A stretch of 64,000 bases of DNA from JARBUG01 sp035628915 (GCA_035628915.1 DASPIW010000057.1:416096-480095), one strand, 5' to 3'. Shown: positions 17,852-26,289, counted from the first letter of the stretch. Notes: a model not told the origin generated them from the letters alone. Numbers and translations are program-made.

Positions 17852-17895
17852 CTTCCTTCAACTCCTTGCGGGGCGGGTGCTGCCGTGCAGGGCAA

Positions 17896-17989
17896 GCAAG
17901 CCCCATGCCAGCCCGGCAACCTCAGCACGGCGCGGGTATCCGGCCCCCGCGCCGCGCAGCTCGCTTCGCACCCGTGAAGTGAAGTTCAC
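17896..17989 (-). promoter_or_regulatory. Sigma-54 promoter and candidate activator site upstream of scoA
   Basis: On the minus strand TGGCATGGGGCTTGC (17896-17910) fits the -24/-12 consensus TGGCAC-N5-TTGC with the correct GG-to-GC distance. It predicts a transcription start about 33 bases before ScoA. About 65-80 bases further upstream lies GTGAAGTGAAGTTCAC (17974-17989), an imperfect palindrome in the position expected for an enhancer-binding protein. Confidence 0.6.
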
Positions 17990-18089
17990 ACCCTTAAACC
18001 ATTAACCGCCGGTTGCAAGAGTGAGCCGTACCTTTTTATAATATTCCTATACCAAAAGTATAGAAAACCAAATGCAGGGGGGTGCGCCG

Positions 18090-19601
18090 ATGTCCGGGTA
18101 CGCTTTCCACGAAACAACTGCCATGGTCGCCGTCCTGGTCGCTGCGTTCGTGGGCTATGTGGCTTACCGCAGCTATCAGAAGGACGGAAGCGAGTCTCTG
18201 GCCTATCTGGCGCTGGCGCACATGGGCTTCGCCATCCTCTATGCCCCGCATGCCTTGCTGACGCGCACCTCGGACCACCACCTGATCCTATTCCTGGCCT
18301 ATGGCCCGGCCTCCCGCCTCACCATGGCCGCGTACCTGTTAGCGGGGCTTCTCAGGCTGAACCGGCGGTCCGGGCGGCGGCTCGACCTGCGCCCGCACCT
18401 GCTGCTGCTGGCTTGCGCCGCTGTTGCCCTGGGGCTCCTGGCCACGTCGGAGGTGGGCCTACAGCGGTATCACCTGCGCTTGGTGGATGGGGCTGCCGTC
18501 TTTCTGTCGCTGTCGGGGATTCTGGCGACGCTGGCCGTCCGGGTCCGTTCAGCGCTGCTCAGCGCCCACCTGATGGCCCAGGTCTTCTTTGTCCAGGGTT
18601 CGCTCGCGTTTCTCCTCTCCACCCCGTGGACCGGCCTCTGGTGGCTGGCGCACGCGATATCAGCCGCCGGATTCACGCTTCTGGGCTACCATATCGTGAT
18701 CAGTCACTGGCGGGGCCTCGCCTTCGATTGCATCTATGACGAGACGGTGCTGTACGGGCTCCTGGACCGCATGATGGAGAGCTCATCCATCGGGTTTTTC
18801 CTGACCGACGGTTCCTTCACGCCCGTACGCATCAACCATACTGCTGAACTGGTGCTGGGCGCCGGTGGCGGGCGCCCGGTGGATGGCGTCCGGCTCCTGG
18901 CCCTCATGGGGCTCAGCCGGGAGGCGCTGGCGCACCGGCCTGCGGAACAGGCGGCCTCCTTTCAGTGCGACGTGGCGGGCCGGCCGCGTTATTATGAAGC
19001 ACGGGTCGCACCGGTGGAGCCAGCCCACCCGGAACGGGGCTGGCTGTGCGTGCTGATTGACACGACCGAGGCGCACCAGGCGAGGGAAGAGATCCGGCAT
19101 ATCGCACTGCATGACACCCTCACCGGGCTTCCCAACCGCCTGCTCCTCTACGACCGGCTGGATATGGCTCTCTCGCTCGCCCGGCGCCACGGCCGGGCAG
19201 CCGGCGTGCTGATGCTGGACCTGGACGGGTTCAAGGCGGTCAACGACCGGTACGGCCACGATGCCGGCGATGAAGTGCTGCGGACGGTGGCGGTCCGGCT
19301 GCGTGAGAGCCTGCGCGACAGCGACACTGCCGGGCGGCTTGCCGGCGATGAGTTCGTCGTGGTGCTAACCGAACTGGCCTGTGCGGCGGATGCGGGGGCG
19401 GTGGCGGAGAAGCTCCTTGCCCGCATTGCGGAACCCATTTGGTTTGAGGGCCAGCAGTTGCAGGTCACCGCCAGCATCGGCATCGTCGTGCATGCCGAAG
19501 GCGAGATCTCCAAGCACCGGCTGCTCAAGCAGGCCGATACGGCCATGTACGAGGCCAAGGCCCGGGGCCGGAACGCGTGCGTCTTCCACGAAACGGTATG
19601 A
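18090..19601 (+). CDS. Membrane-bound diguanylate cyclase (7TM-type sensor, PAS-like, GGDEF)
   Basis: 503 residues. The N-terminal ~215 residues contain about seven hydrophobic helices, followed by a PAS-like segment (about 235-325) and a GGDEF domain (about 340-500). The signature reads RLAGDEFVVVL, that is AGDEF in place of GGDEF, a tolerated variant in several active enzymes. The allosteric I-site RxxD is present as RDSD five residues before it. It should make c-di-GMP from GTP in response to an unknown membrane signal. ATG 18090 has AGGGGGG 7 bases upstream; ATG 18072 does not. It is divergent from scoA. Confidence 0.88.
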   Translation: MSGYAFHETTAMVAVLVAAFVGYVAYRSYQKDGSESLAYLALAHMGFAILYAPHALLTRTSDHHLILFLAYGPASRLTMAAYLLAGLLRLNRRSGRRLDLRPHLLLLACAAVALGLLATSEVGLQRYHLRLVDGAAVFLSLSGILATLAVRVRSALLSAHLMAQVFFVQGSLAFLLSTPWTGLWWLAHAISAAGFTLLGYHIVISHWRGLAFDCIYDETVLYGLLDRMMESSSIGFFLTDGSFTPVRINHTAELVLGAGGGRPVDGVRLLALMGLSREALAHRPAEQAASFQCDVAGRPRYYEARVAPVEPAHPERGWLCVLIDTTEAHQAREEIRHIALHDTLTGLPNRLLLYDRLDMALSLARRHGRAAGVLMLDLDGFKAVNDRYGHDAGDEVLRTVAVRLRESLRDSDTAGRLAGDEFVVVLTELACAADAGAVAEKLLARIAEPIWFEGQQLQVTASIGIVVHAEGEISKHRLLKQADTAMYEAKARGRNACVFHETV

Positions 19602-19770
19602 GCCGCCGCCGTGGAACGGATGTCGGACGCCGGCATTATCAGCGGCTACCCGGACGGCACGTTCCGGCCGGAGGCCAGCGTTACGCTGGCGGAGCAGCCG
19701 CCAGGGCGATGATGGGTATATGTACGTCACCCTGCCCGCCGTGGAAGGCGGCAATGTTATTCCGTTTTAG
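19602..19770 (+). pseudogene. Remnant of an S-layer-homology (SLH) domain protein
   Basis: Directly after the cyclase stop, in the same frame, the DNA encodes VERMSDAGIISGYPDGTFRP followed by EASVTLAE and a stop at 19710. This is the centre of an SLH repeat (typical ..GYPDGTFRPEASVTRAE). A second short frame to 19770 (GYMYVTLPAVEGGNVIPF-stop) looks like a fragment of another extracellular segment. Neither has a start or enough length to fold; the parent gene has been lost. Confidence 0.6.
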
Positions 19771-19863
19771 GGGACGGTTCGGTTCCCCCTGCTCAATTAG
19801 CAGCGGTCCTGATGCATGTCAACCCCTGATTTCTGAGAATGATCTTTCTGAAGGGGCGTTGGC

Positions 19864-20718
19864 ATGCTGTACATCGTGCTGGCTCTGTCCGGCCTTCTGC
19901 CGGCCGCGTGGATCATTTGGCGGCGGCGCGATGCAACGCTGGTGGTCACCTACGTCGTTGCCGCCGCGTTTGTCCACACGGCCGACTGGCTGGCGAGCGG
20001 GGCTTTGGGGCTCTACAAGTACCACCCGGGGCTGTTTTCGGACCCGACACTTGATGACGCCACCGGCGTTCTGCTGTCGGAACTGGTTTTTGTGGCGTCA
20101 CTGGCCGTGTTGCTGGTCTCCCTGATACCGTCGTGGTGGGGTGTGCTCGTCGGTTCGGCGATTGCCACCGCGCTGGAATACCCCTTCGTCGCCGTCGGAG
20201 GGCTGGAGCGAAAAGGCTGGACCATATGGCTCACCACCGGGAGCTTTGCCGTCTATTATGGCCTCATCTGGTTCGGCTGGCGGATGGCAGCAAGGCGCCA
20301 GGGGCCGGCAGGCGGCTGGCCTCCATTTACGATGCGGACGGCGCTGGCAATCATGTTCAATGGCATGGCGGAGATCGTGCTGTGGGCAACGCAGGCTGTC
20401 ACGTGGTCCATCGCCATTGTGCCGTCACAAGGCGAGAATCAAGCCCTGCTCCGCTTTCTTTGGCATGCGGCAATTCATGTGCCGCTGACGTACTGGATTT
20501 TGGCCGCGCGGCGCCCAATGCAGCGCCTCCGGCTGTTGCTGGCAACCCTCGCCTCCGTACTGGCGGGCCAGCTTTCCGTTATGGCCGGTCTCCGGACGTT
20601 CAAGGCGCCATGGAATCCGGTCACGGAAGGGCTGCTGATCAGCGGTTTCTTTACCCTGGCCGTTCTGACCGAGCACTGGATACGGGCCTGGTCTGTCGCT
20701 CGAACTGAAGGCGCCTGA
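19864..20718 (+). CDS. Multi-pass membrane protein, unknown function (paralogue of the protein at 62394)
   Basis: 284 residues with about eight hydrophobic segments and no extra-membrane domain. Conserved-looking motif LGLYKYHPGLF at about residues 46-56 follows helix 2 (FVHTADWLASGA), then LDDATGVLLSELVF. The protein at 62394-63254 has the same length and order of features (KMYSFP..LDDNQLGIIFADTLI, and LKLYQFHPGLF). The family resembles the CBO0543-type membrane proteins of Clostridia and Bacilli, of unknown function. ATG 19864 follows GAAGGGGCG. Convergent with the sigma-54 activator gene. Confidence 0.6.
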   Translation: MLYIVLALSGLLPAAWIIWRRRDATLVVTYVVAAAFVHTADWLASGALGLYKYHPGLFSDPTLDDATGVLLSELVFVASLAVLLVSLIPSWWGVLVGSAIATALEYPFVAVGGLERKGWTIWLTTGSFAVYYGLIWFGWRMAARRQGPAGGWPPFTMRTALAIMFNGMAEIVLWATQAVTWSIAIVPSQGENQALLRFLWHAAIHVPLTYWILAARRPMQRLRLLLATLASVLAGQLSVMAGLRTFKAPWNPVTEGLLISGFFTLAVLTEHWIRAWSVARTEGA

Positions 20719-20740
20719 GGATGTGGACTCCTCAGGCGCC
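20710..20740 (+). terminator. Bidirectional terminator
   Basis: Perfect 11-bp repeat GGCGCCTGAGG / CCTCAGGCGCC followed by CTTTTGTTGG. It lies between the converging membrane protein gene and the sigma-54 activator gene. Confidence 0.85.
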
Positions 20741-20750
20741 CTTTTGTTGG

Positions 20751-22040
20751 CTACTCCAGGGATTTCAGCTTCAGCTGCAGGGCTCTCCGGCTGATGCCCA
20801 GGAGCTTGGCCGCCTGTGTCCGGTTGCCCCCGCAGGCCTTCAGCGCCTCTTCAATGCGCTGATGCTCATAGCCGGCTTTCATCTGCCGCAGTGAGCCGGT
20901 GGCCCGCTGGACCACCGGGAACTCGGGCAGGTGCTCCAGTTCCACCGTCGGGCCGTCCCAGAGGACCACGACCTGCTCGATCAGGTTCCTGAGTTCACGC
21001 ACGTTGCCGGGCCACGGGTATGACTCGAGCGCGCCCATCGCCTGAGCGGAAAACCCGGCGAACGCCTTGCCGTGCTTCTCCGCAAAGGCCCGGAGCAGAT
21101 GAAGCGCCAGCACGGCCACGTCGCCGGGCCGCTCCCGCAGGGGCGGCAGGCCGATGGGCACCACCGCCAGCCGGAAGTACAGGTCCTCCCGGAATCTGCC
21201 CTGCCTGACCATTTCGCGCAGGTCGCGATGGGTTGCCGCCAGGACCCGCAAGTCCACCGGCACGGGCCGGACGGCGCCCAGCGGCTCCACGGCCCGAGTC
21301 TCCAGAACCCGCAGCAGCTTGGCCTGCAGGGAGAGCGGCATATCGCCGACTTCGTCCAGCAGCAGCGTTCCGCCGCCCGCCAACTCGAAGCGGCCGGGCT
21401 TTCGCCCTTTGGCGTCGGTGAAGGCGCCTTTCTCGTAGCCGAACAGCTCGCTCTCCAGGAGGTTCTCCGGTACCGCCGCACAGTTGAAGGCGACGAAGGG
21501 GCGCGTCGCGCGGCTGCTGGCCGCGTGGATCGCTCCGGCGACCAACTCCTTGCCGGTGCCGGTCTCACCGAGAATCAGCACGCAGGCGTCGGTCACTGCA
21601 ACTCGTTGGATTTTGCGGAAGACCTCCAGCATGGCGGGGCTCTCGCCAAGCATGCCGGCGGGGCGCAGCGGCGCCTCGGAAGGCTGGGCAGGCAGCGCGC
21701 CCGCCATGACCCGGCGCAGTTCATCGAGGTCAAAGGGTTTCATGACATAGTCCGCGGCCCCGGCCTTGATCGCTTCCACCGCCGTCTTGACCGTGGCGTA
21801 GGCGGTCATCATCACGACGGGGATGGCCGGCCAGCGCCGCTTCATCTCTTTGAGCGCGGCCATGCCGTCCATGCCGGGCATGCACAGATCGAGCATGATC
21901 AGATCAGCGCCGTCCCGCTCGAGCCGATCCAGCGCCTCCGCCCCTGACCGGGCGGCGGCCACGCGGTACTCCCGTCCGAAGGATTGTTCAAAGAGCCAGG
22001 CCATGTTGGGCTCGTCGTCCACCACGAGAAGGCGCTGCAC
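20751..22040 (-). CDS. Sigma-54-dependent response regulator (NtrC/AtoC family)
   Basis: 429 residues. Receiver domain with phospho-acceptor Asp in LIMLDLCMPGMDG (about residue 52), AAA+ domain with Walker A GETGTGKELVA and Walker B GGTLLLDEVGDM, arginine-finger region FREDLYFRL, and a C-terminal Fis-type helix-turn-helix (GNRTQAAKLLGISRRALQLKL). The sigma-54 contact loop reads GAFTDA instead of GAFTGA. It starts 6 bases after its partner kinase gene ends. The nearest sigma-54 promoter found is that of scoA-scoB-thiolase, so it probably activates that operon, as AtoC does. Confidence 0.93.
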   Translation of the reverse strand: MQRLLVVDDEPNMAWLFEQSFGREYRVAAARSGAEALDRLERDGADLIMLDLCMPGMDGMAALKEMKRRWPAIPVVMMTAYATVKTAVEAIKAGAADYVMKPFDLDELRRVMAGALPAQPSEAPLRPAGMLGESPAMLEVFRKIQRVAVTDACVLILGETGTGKELVAGAIHAASSRATRPFVAFNCAAVPENLLESELFGYEKGAFTDAKGRKPGRFELAGGGTLLLDEVGDMPLSLQAKLLRVLETRAVEPLGAVRPVPVDLRVLAATHRDLREMVRQGRFREDLYFRLAVVPIGLPPLRERPGDVAVLALHLLRAFAEKHGKAFAGFSAQAMGALESYPWPGNVRELRNLIEQVVVLWDGPTVELEHLPEFPVVQRATGSLRQMKAGYEHQRIEEALKACGGNRTQAAKLLGISRRALQLKLKSLE

Positions 22041-22046
22041 GGGCGG

Positions 22047-23717
22047 TCACTCCTCCCCGGCCATGCCGGGCCGTGTTGTCAGGGGCAGCAGGACGGTAAA
22101 GCACGTCCCGACTCCGGGTTTCGATTCCACTTCGACCTGCCCCCGGTGCTCGTCGACGATGCGCTGCACCAGCGGCAGTCCGAGGCCGGTCCCCCCTGGC
22201 TTGGAGCTGTAGAAGACTTCCCAGATCTTGGGCAGCAGGCTCGGGTCGATGCCGACCCCCTGATCCTGTACGGAGACGCGTGCGAACCGGCTGCCGCCGG
22301 GGTGGTCCGTCTCAATGGTGAGGGCGCCGCCGCCGTCCGCCATCGCCTGGATGCCATTGATCATCAAGTTGAGCAGCGCCTGCTGCAGGTGCTCGGCATC
22401 ACCCAGCACGGTAAGGCGGCGGGGCGACAGGTGGTGTTCGATGGTCACGCCTTGCTTCGCCGCGTACCACTGGATAAACTCCACCGCCTGGCCGACCACA
22501 TCGCCCAGATCGAGGGGCTGCATCTGCGGTTCGGAGTAGCGGGCAAACCCCAGGAGTCCCTGAATCGTGCGGTTGACACGCCCCAGCTCCCGCCCGGCGA
22601 TTTGCGAGAGCGAAAGGAGGAACGCCTCGTCGTTCAGCCGCTGCGGAATCAACTGGACCGAGCCGGCGACCACGGTCAGGGGATTGCGGATTTCGTGGGC
22701 GATGGCCGTGGCCAATTCGCCGGCCAGGGTCAGCCGCTCGGCCCGTTCGAAATACTCCATGTCCTGCCGGCTGCGGTCGGCATCTTCAAACAAAATGACC
22801 CGGGCGCCGGGAACTATCGTGTCCAGCACATCGACCGTGCGGCCGCCGGCCAGTTGGACCCGGGCGTACCGGTGGCTTTCGCCCGGCTCGTCCGGGAGCC
22901 CAAGCGGCGCGGCCACCTCCGCCCAGGGGCGTCCCCGCATGGCGACCGGGTCAATGCCGCAAAGGTCGGCCATCGCGTGGTTGCAGAACTCCACCGTGCC
23001 GGCCGGCCCCACCAGCACGATGCCCACCTGCAGGTTGCTCAGGAAGAGCCGGATGTACTGCTCGATCTGGTCGACCCCCTGCAGCAGCGGGCGGACCTCT
23101 TCCTCCCTGATGGGGCCGAGGCTGCGCCGGATCGCTTCGGCGGAGATGATGGTGGAGCCTGCAAAGACCGCCAGGCTCGAGAGGCCCAGCACGGCTGCCT
23201 CCTGATGCCGGCGCCCGCCATCGGAGTACATCTGGCGGTAAATCTCTTCCAAGGATTCGTTGGCAAACGTGAAGCCGATCACCCGGTCCTGGCGGACGAG
23301 CGGATGCATGCAGTTCATGGCGTCGCCGCGCACCATGGAGCCGACGGCGAGCTTGTCCACCCGCTCGGCCATGGCTACCCGGCCGAGGTGGTCGGAGGGC
23401 GGCGCCACGCCGACCAGGGCGCCCAGCGTGGCAGACGGGGCGTACGAGACGATTCGGTCCGTCTGCAGGTCATAGTAGCCGAGTCCGACGGTGGGAAAGG
23501 CCGCCGCCAGGTCGTCGGTGGCCTTGCGGAGCGCCTCGGCCAGGGTTTTGACGCGCAGGTCGTCGGCCGCATTCGCGGCAACGCCGCACCGGGCCAGCCA
23601 GCTGTCAAAGCCGTCGCCCAGGAGTTGGTCGAGCACGCGGGCGAGGCCCACCAGCTTCGAGGCCTTTTCGTCAAGCAGCGCGGCTTCCGCCCGCTGGAGA
23701 ATTGCAGGACGCCACAT
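22047..23717 (-). CDS. Sensor histidine kinase (NtrB/AtoS-like), partner of the sigma-54 regulator
   Basis: 556 residues from ATG 23717, which has AAGGGAGGT 8 bases upstream; the longer open frame beyond it is a shadow of the opposite gene. Order: N-terminal sensory region (about 60-225) without a clear signal peptide, a weakly hydrophobic segment near 185, a PAS domain (about 225-330, LQVGIVLVGPAGTVEFCN), HisKA with the phospho-His in ATAIAHEIRNPLTVV (about 345), then HATPase_c with NLMINGIQAMAD, VQDQGVGIDP and GGTGLGLPLV. It should phosphorylate the regulator downstream. AtoS of E. coli senses acetoacetate; a cytoplasmic ligand is inferred here. Confidence 0.92.
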   Translation of the reverse strand: MWRPAILQRAEAALLDEKASKLVGLARVLDQLLGDGFDSWLARCGVAANAADDLRVKTLAEALRKATDDLAAAFPTVGLGYYDLQTDRIVSYAPSATLGALVGVAPPSDHLGRVAMAERVDKLAVGSMVRGDAMNCMHPLVRQDRVIGFTFANESLEEIYRQMYSDGGRRHQEAAVLGLSSLAVFAGSTIISAEAIRRSLGPIREEEVRPLLQGVDQIEQYIRLFLSNLQVGIVLVGPAGTVEFCNHAMADLCGIDPVAMRGRPWAEVAAPLGLPDEPGESHRYARVQLAGGRTVDVLDTIVPGARVILFEDADRSRQDMEYFERAERLTLAGELATAIAHEIRNPLTVVAGSVQLIPQRLNDEAFLLSLSQIAGRELGRVNRTIQGLLGFARYSEPQMQPLDLGDVVGQAVEFIQWYAAKQGVTIEHHLSPRRLTVLGDAEHLQQALLNLMINGIQAMADGGGALTIETDHPGGSRFARVSVQDQGVGIDPSLLPKIWEVFYSSKPGGTGLGLPLVQRIVDEHRGQVEVESKPGVGTCFTVLLPLTTRPGMAGEE

Positions 23718-23849
23718 GCAGCCCGACCTCCCTTCGGGCCTAGTCTTCCAGGGGCGTGCAAGATTTTCCTTCTGAACTTCAATGCGCATCGAACCTTGAG
23801 AAAGCAGTTTACGTATGTAGATTCGAAGTTCTAATGCGAGGGGGTTCTC

Positions 23850-24476
23850 ATGATGGTCGATAAGACGAAGGAGATGGCAGCAGCGCTGCAGCAGGCCTTT
23901 GAATCGGCAAGCAAGTCGCCCTTTCCCGGGCTTACCATCGCTGGAGAGATGGATGACCTTCTCGAACTGCCGCTGGAAGTCAGCATGACCGAAAAGTATG
24001 CCGGATATTTTAATGCACGGGTGCTCGCTGAGTTCAACCGGCTGTACTCCGGCCGTCTGGCGTACCTGCAGTTCGTTCCCGACCCGGCGACCGGCGATAC
24101 AATCATGCTCCCTGCGGCGGATGAGAAAGCCTATGGGGCGGTAGCAGTAGATTACAGGCCTACGGAAAACGCCGCAGTCATCAACCTGCGCCTGCCCATG
24201 AAGCGCCTTAATGTCTTCCCGCAGCCCGGGCGGGTCCATCTTTTTCCTGTGATCGAGCGTAAGGCTCCCGACGGCAAGGTGTTCCTTGCGTTTGCTACAA
24301 AGGGGGCCACAACCAAGCCGGCTGTTCGCAGGAAGTCCAAGTCCAAGTCTGAGCAGGCGGCCCAGACTGCGGCGCCCCCGTCCGCCAGCCCCGCTTCTGC
24401 CCCAGCCGCCACTGCCCCCGTCCAACAGCCAGAGAAAAGCGAAAATCCATCACAAACTACTCCTACCGGGAATTGA
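23850..24476 (+). CDS. Protein of unknown function with a low-complexity C-terminal tail
   Basis: 208 residues. Residues 1-150 look globular, with an amphipathic start (MVDKTKEMAAALQQAFESA) and beta-rich middle. Residues 150-208 are a disordered tail rich in Lys, then Ala, Pro and Ser. No domain recognised; cytoplasmic. ATG 23850 (or 23853) follows GAGGGGG. A possible promoter TTGAGA-N16-TAGATT lies just upstream. Divergent from the sensor kinase. Confidence 0.6.
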   Translation: MMVDKTKEMAAALQQAFESASKSPFPGLTIAGEMDDLLELPLEVSMTEKYAGYFNARVLAEFNRLYSGRLAYLQFVPDPATGDTIMLPAADEKAYGAVAVDYRPTENAAVINLRLPMKRLNVFPQPGRVHLFPVIERKAPDGKVFLAFATKGATTKPAVRRKSKSKSEQAAQTAAPPSASPASAPAATAPVQQPEKSENPSQTTPTGN

Positions 24477-24525
24477 TTGGATGACACCCATATGTTGGGT
24501 GGCGACTGAATGACAGTAACGGCGA

Positions 24526-24630
24526 ATACGCTCGCCGACGCCGCGCATACGTTCGCCGACGCGTCGCATACGCTCGCCGACGCCACGCATACGCTTGCCG
24601 ACGCCTCGCATACGCTCGCCGATGATGCGC
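24526..24630 (+). repeat. Five tandem 21-bp repeats encoding heptads
   Basis: Five units of 21 bp (24526, 24547, 24568, 24589, 24610), consensus ATACGCTCGCCGACGCCNCGC, with scattered substitutions mostly at wobble positions. On the plus strand an ORF from ATG 24510 reads them as H-T-L-A-D-A-S/T heptads (ANTLADAAHTFADASHTLAD...) and continues open to 24821 through the carbonic anhydrase terminator. The minus strand reads RMRGVGE heptads. The plus-strand wobble pattern favours a small heptad-repeat protein, but the ribosome site (GGGTGG) is weak. Confidence 0.7.
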
Positions 24631-24649
24631 CGCCAGACGCACAACAATG

Positions 24650-24687
24650 CCCCCTGGGCCGCCTTCCATCGAAGGAGGTCCAGGGGG
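24650..24687 (-). terminator. Terminator-like hairpin after the carbonic anhydrase gene
   Basis: Outer arms CCCCCTGG / CCAGGGGG enclose an inner GCCTTCC / GAAGGAGG pairing. Downstream of the leftward carbonic anhydrase gene; the T-run is poor. Confidence 0.5.
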
Positions 24688-24710
24688 CTTGGCGTTGTGG
24701 CAGCCAGATC

Positions 24711-25262
24711 TCACATCAGGTTCGCATACCCATCCACCAGCAGTTCCAACCGACCGTTTGCCGGATCGAACATCATCCCATGGATGGGCACGTCCCGGGG
24801 AAGCAAAGGGTTCGACCTTAGCTGAGCCACCACGTTCTTCACATTCGCCTCGGCATTGTGGAAGCCGCCCACCCACTCCACCAGACTGGGGTGCAGCAGC
24901 GTCAGCAGTTGCCGCGGCACTCCCCGCTCCAGCATGCGGCGTTCCAGTTCGTCCTCGTCCAGTTGTGACATGCCGCAGTCCCGATGCCCGATCACGTAGA
25001 TCTCCTCGCATCCGAGCGAGTAGACTGCGACCACCAGGCTACGGACCACGCTGCCATCGGCGCTGACGAGCGTATTGCCGGCATTCTTGATCACCTTGGC
25101 ATCGCCGCGCCCCAATCCCATGGCAGGTTCCAGGAACTCGACCAGCCTGGTATCCATGCAGGTGAACATGGCGATCTTCCGGGCCGGCACCTTGGACAGG
25201 GGCCGCTCTCTCTCCTCCACGAACCTCCGGTTATGGGCGAGGATCTCATCCAGCAACGACAT
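24711..25262 (-). CDS. Beta-carbonic anhydrase
   Basis: Interconverts CO2 and bicarbonate; cytoplasmic zinc enzyme. 183 residues. Zinc ligands are in CMDTRL (Cys plus the Asp-Arg dyad, about residues 36-41) and GHRDCGM (His and Cys, about 92-98); the intervening KVIKNAGNTL is typical. ATG 25262 (MSLLDEIL) has GGGG 7 bases upstream; an ATG two codons earlier touches that site. Such genes support carboxylating enzymes or CO2 dependence; Symbiobacterium-type organisms are known to depend on CO2/bicarbonate, which would fit. Single gene. Confidence 0.93.
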   Translation of the reverse strand: MSLLDEILAHNRRFVEERERPLSKVPARKIAMFTCMDTRLVEFLEPAMGLGRGDAKVIKNAGNTLVSADGSVVRSLVVAVYSLGCEEIYVIGHRDCGMSQLDEDELERRMLERGVPRQLLTLLHPSLVEWVGGFHNAEANVKNVVAQLRSNPLLPRDVPIHGMMFDPANGRLELLVDGYANLM

Positions 25263-25323
25263 CTGCATTCCCCCATTATCCCTATGATACCACGAATGAG
25301 TGGTATTTTTGGAGATCGAAGGA

Positions 25324-26289
25324 TTAGTGCTTTTCACCCGTAACAAGGTTCTCCGTGCTGTAGACCTTGCCGGACTTTGCGTCGAGGATCACATGGTAGG
25401 TGAGTTGGCCGTCCGCTTTCGCAGCGAGCTCTATCCGCCAGACCGCCTGCAGGCCAGCGCCCTCCACCGGGAACTGCTCCTCCAGGGTGGCCAGCGTCAC
25501 ATCCCAGTCGCCCGGCAGTCCCGCCCGCACCGCCTCCGCCGCCTGCGCACGAGAAATGAAGCCCTGGTCGGTGCCGACTTCCAGCGTATCCAGCACCTGC
25601 GCACAGACGGGCGCCACTTGCTCCCAGGGCGTCTGCGAACCGGGCTCGGAAGTGCACGCCACGACGTACTCGTGGTTGCCCGCCGTAACCGCATAGCTGG
25701 CCCGGTCAAACCAGGCGGCCGCGCTGATGTACTGGACATGCAGCAGGCCTGCCTTCCGTCCGTTCGCCGTTCGCATGCCCAGTTCGGCGACCCGGAACCG
25801 CTGGCTTTCCTTGACCGTCGCTGCCACCAGGTCACCCAAAAGATCCTCCGCCATCACTTGCGGCTGCCGCCGCCGGTGATCCACGCTGATGCTGAAGGCA
25901 TCGGAGCGAAACACCATGCTGCCGCGCTCATCGATCACCGGGCCGACAAACGGCGTGGGGAATGAGAGGCGGAACGCCCAACTCTTGCTTTCGTAGAACT
26001 GCAGGGGGCCGGCGGGCTGTACTTCCGGCTTGACGTCTGCCGCCGCAGGGCTGGCAGGCGCCGCCGGTACGGGCTCCTGTCGCCCGAGCGGCCCACTCAT
26101 CAGGAGAAAACCGGCGACCACAGCAACGGTCAGGACCGCTGCCGCTGCGTACCAGAGCCGGCGCGTGGAGCCAACAGTCTGCACCCGGGCGCCGGACCGC
26201 CGGATGCGCTCCAGGATCTCATCGGCCGGCACCTGCGCCCGGGTGGCTTCAGCAGCCAGCGCCGCCTTCAAATCATCATCGCGCAGCAA
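25324..26289 (-). CDS. Putative anti-sigma factor (single-pass membrane protein)
   Basis: 321 residues. Short cytoplasmic N terminus (about residues 1-44), one transmembrane helix (YAAAAVLTVAVVAGFLLMSG), then an extracytoplasmic part with a PsbP-like beta domain (LQFYESKSWAFRLSFPTPF) and a C-terminal PepSY-like segment (WRIELAAKADGQLTYHVILDAKSGKVY). No zinc-finger HxxxCxxC motif is present. It starts inside the ECF sigma gene end (14-base overlap) at TTG 26289, with GGAGGGG upstream. Position and topology point to the membrane anti-sigma of that sigma factor. A surface signal would be sensed by the outer domain. Confidence 0.7.
   Translation of the reverse strand: MLRDDDLKAALAAEATRAQVPADEILERIRRSGARVQTVGSTRRLWYAAAAVLTVAVVAGFLLMSGPLGRQEPVPAAPASPAAADVKPEVQPAGPLQFYESKSWAFRLSFPTPFVGPVIDERGSMVFRSDAFSISVDHRRRQPQVMAEDLLGDLVAATVKESQRFRVAELGMRTANGRKAGLLHVQYISAAAWFDRASYAVTAGNHEYVVACTSEPGSQTPWEQVAPVCAQVLDTLEVGTDQGFISRAQAAEAVRAGLPGDWDVTLATLEEQFPVEGAGLQAVWRIELAAKADGQLTYHVILDAKSGKVYSTENLVTGEKH

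Noticed and set aside
21984..23834. A 616-codon plus-strand frame
   Set aside because: Antisense to the sensor kinase; high-GC shadow with biased Gly, Arg and His content.
22047..24425. A 792-residue histidine kinase reading
   Set aside because: The first ~236 residues are antisense to the gene at 23850 and non-protein-like; the ribosome site places the start at 23717.
24526..24630. CRISPR array
   Set aside because: The 21-bp units are directly abutting without spacers, so this is a coding tandem repeat.
24510..24821. The heptad-repeat frame as a confident gene
   Set aside because: Weak ribosome site and run-through of the neighbouring terminator; kept as a repeat and a finding, not as a CDS.
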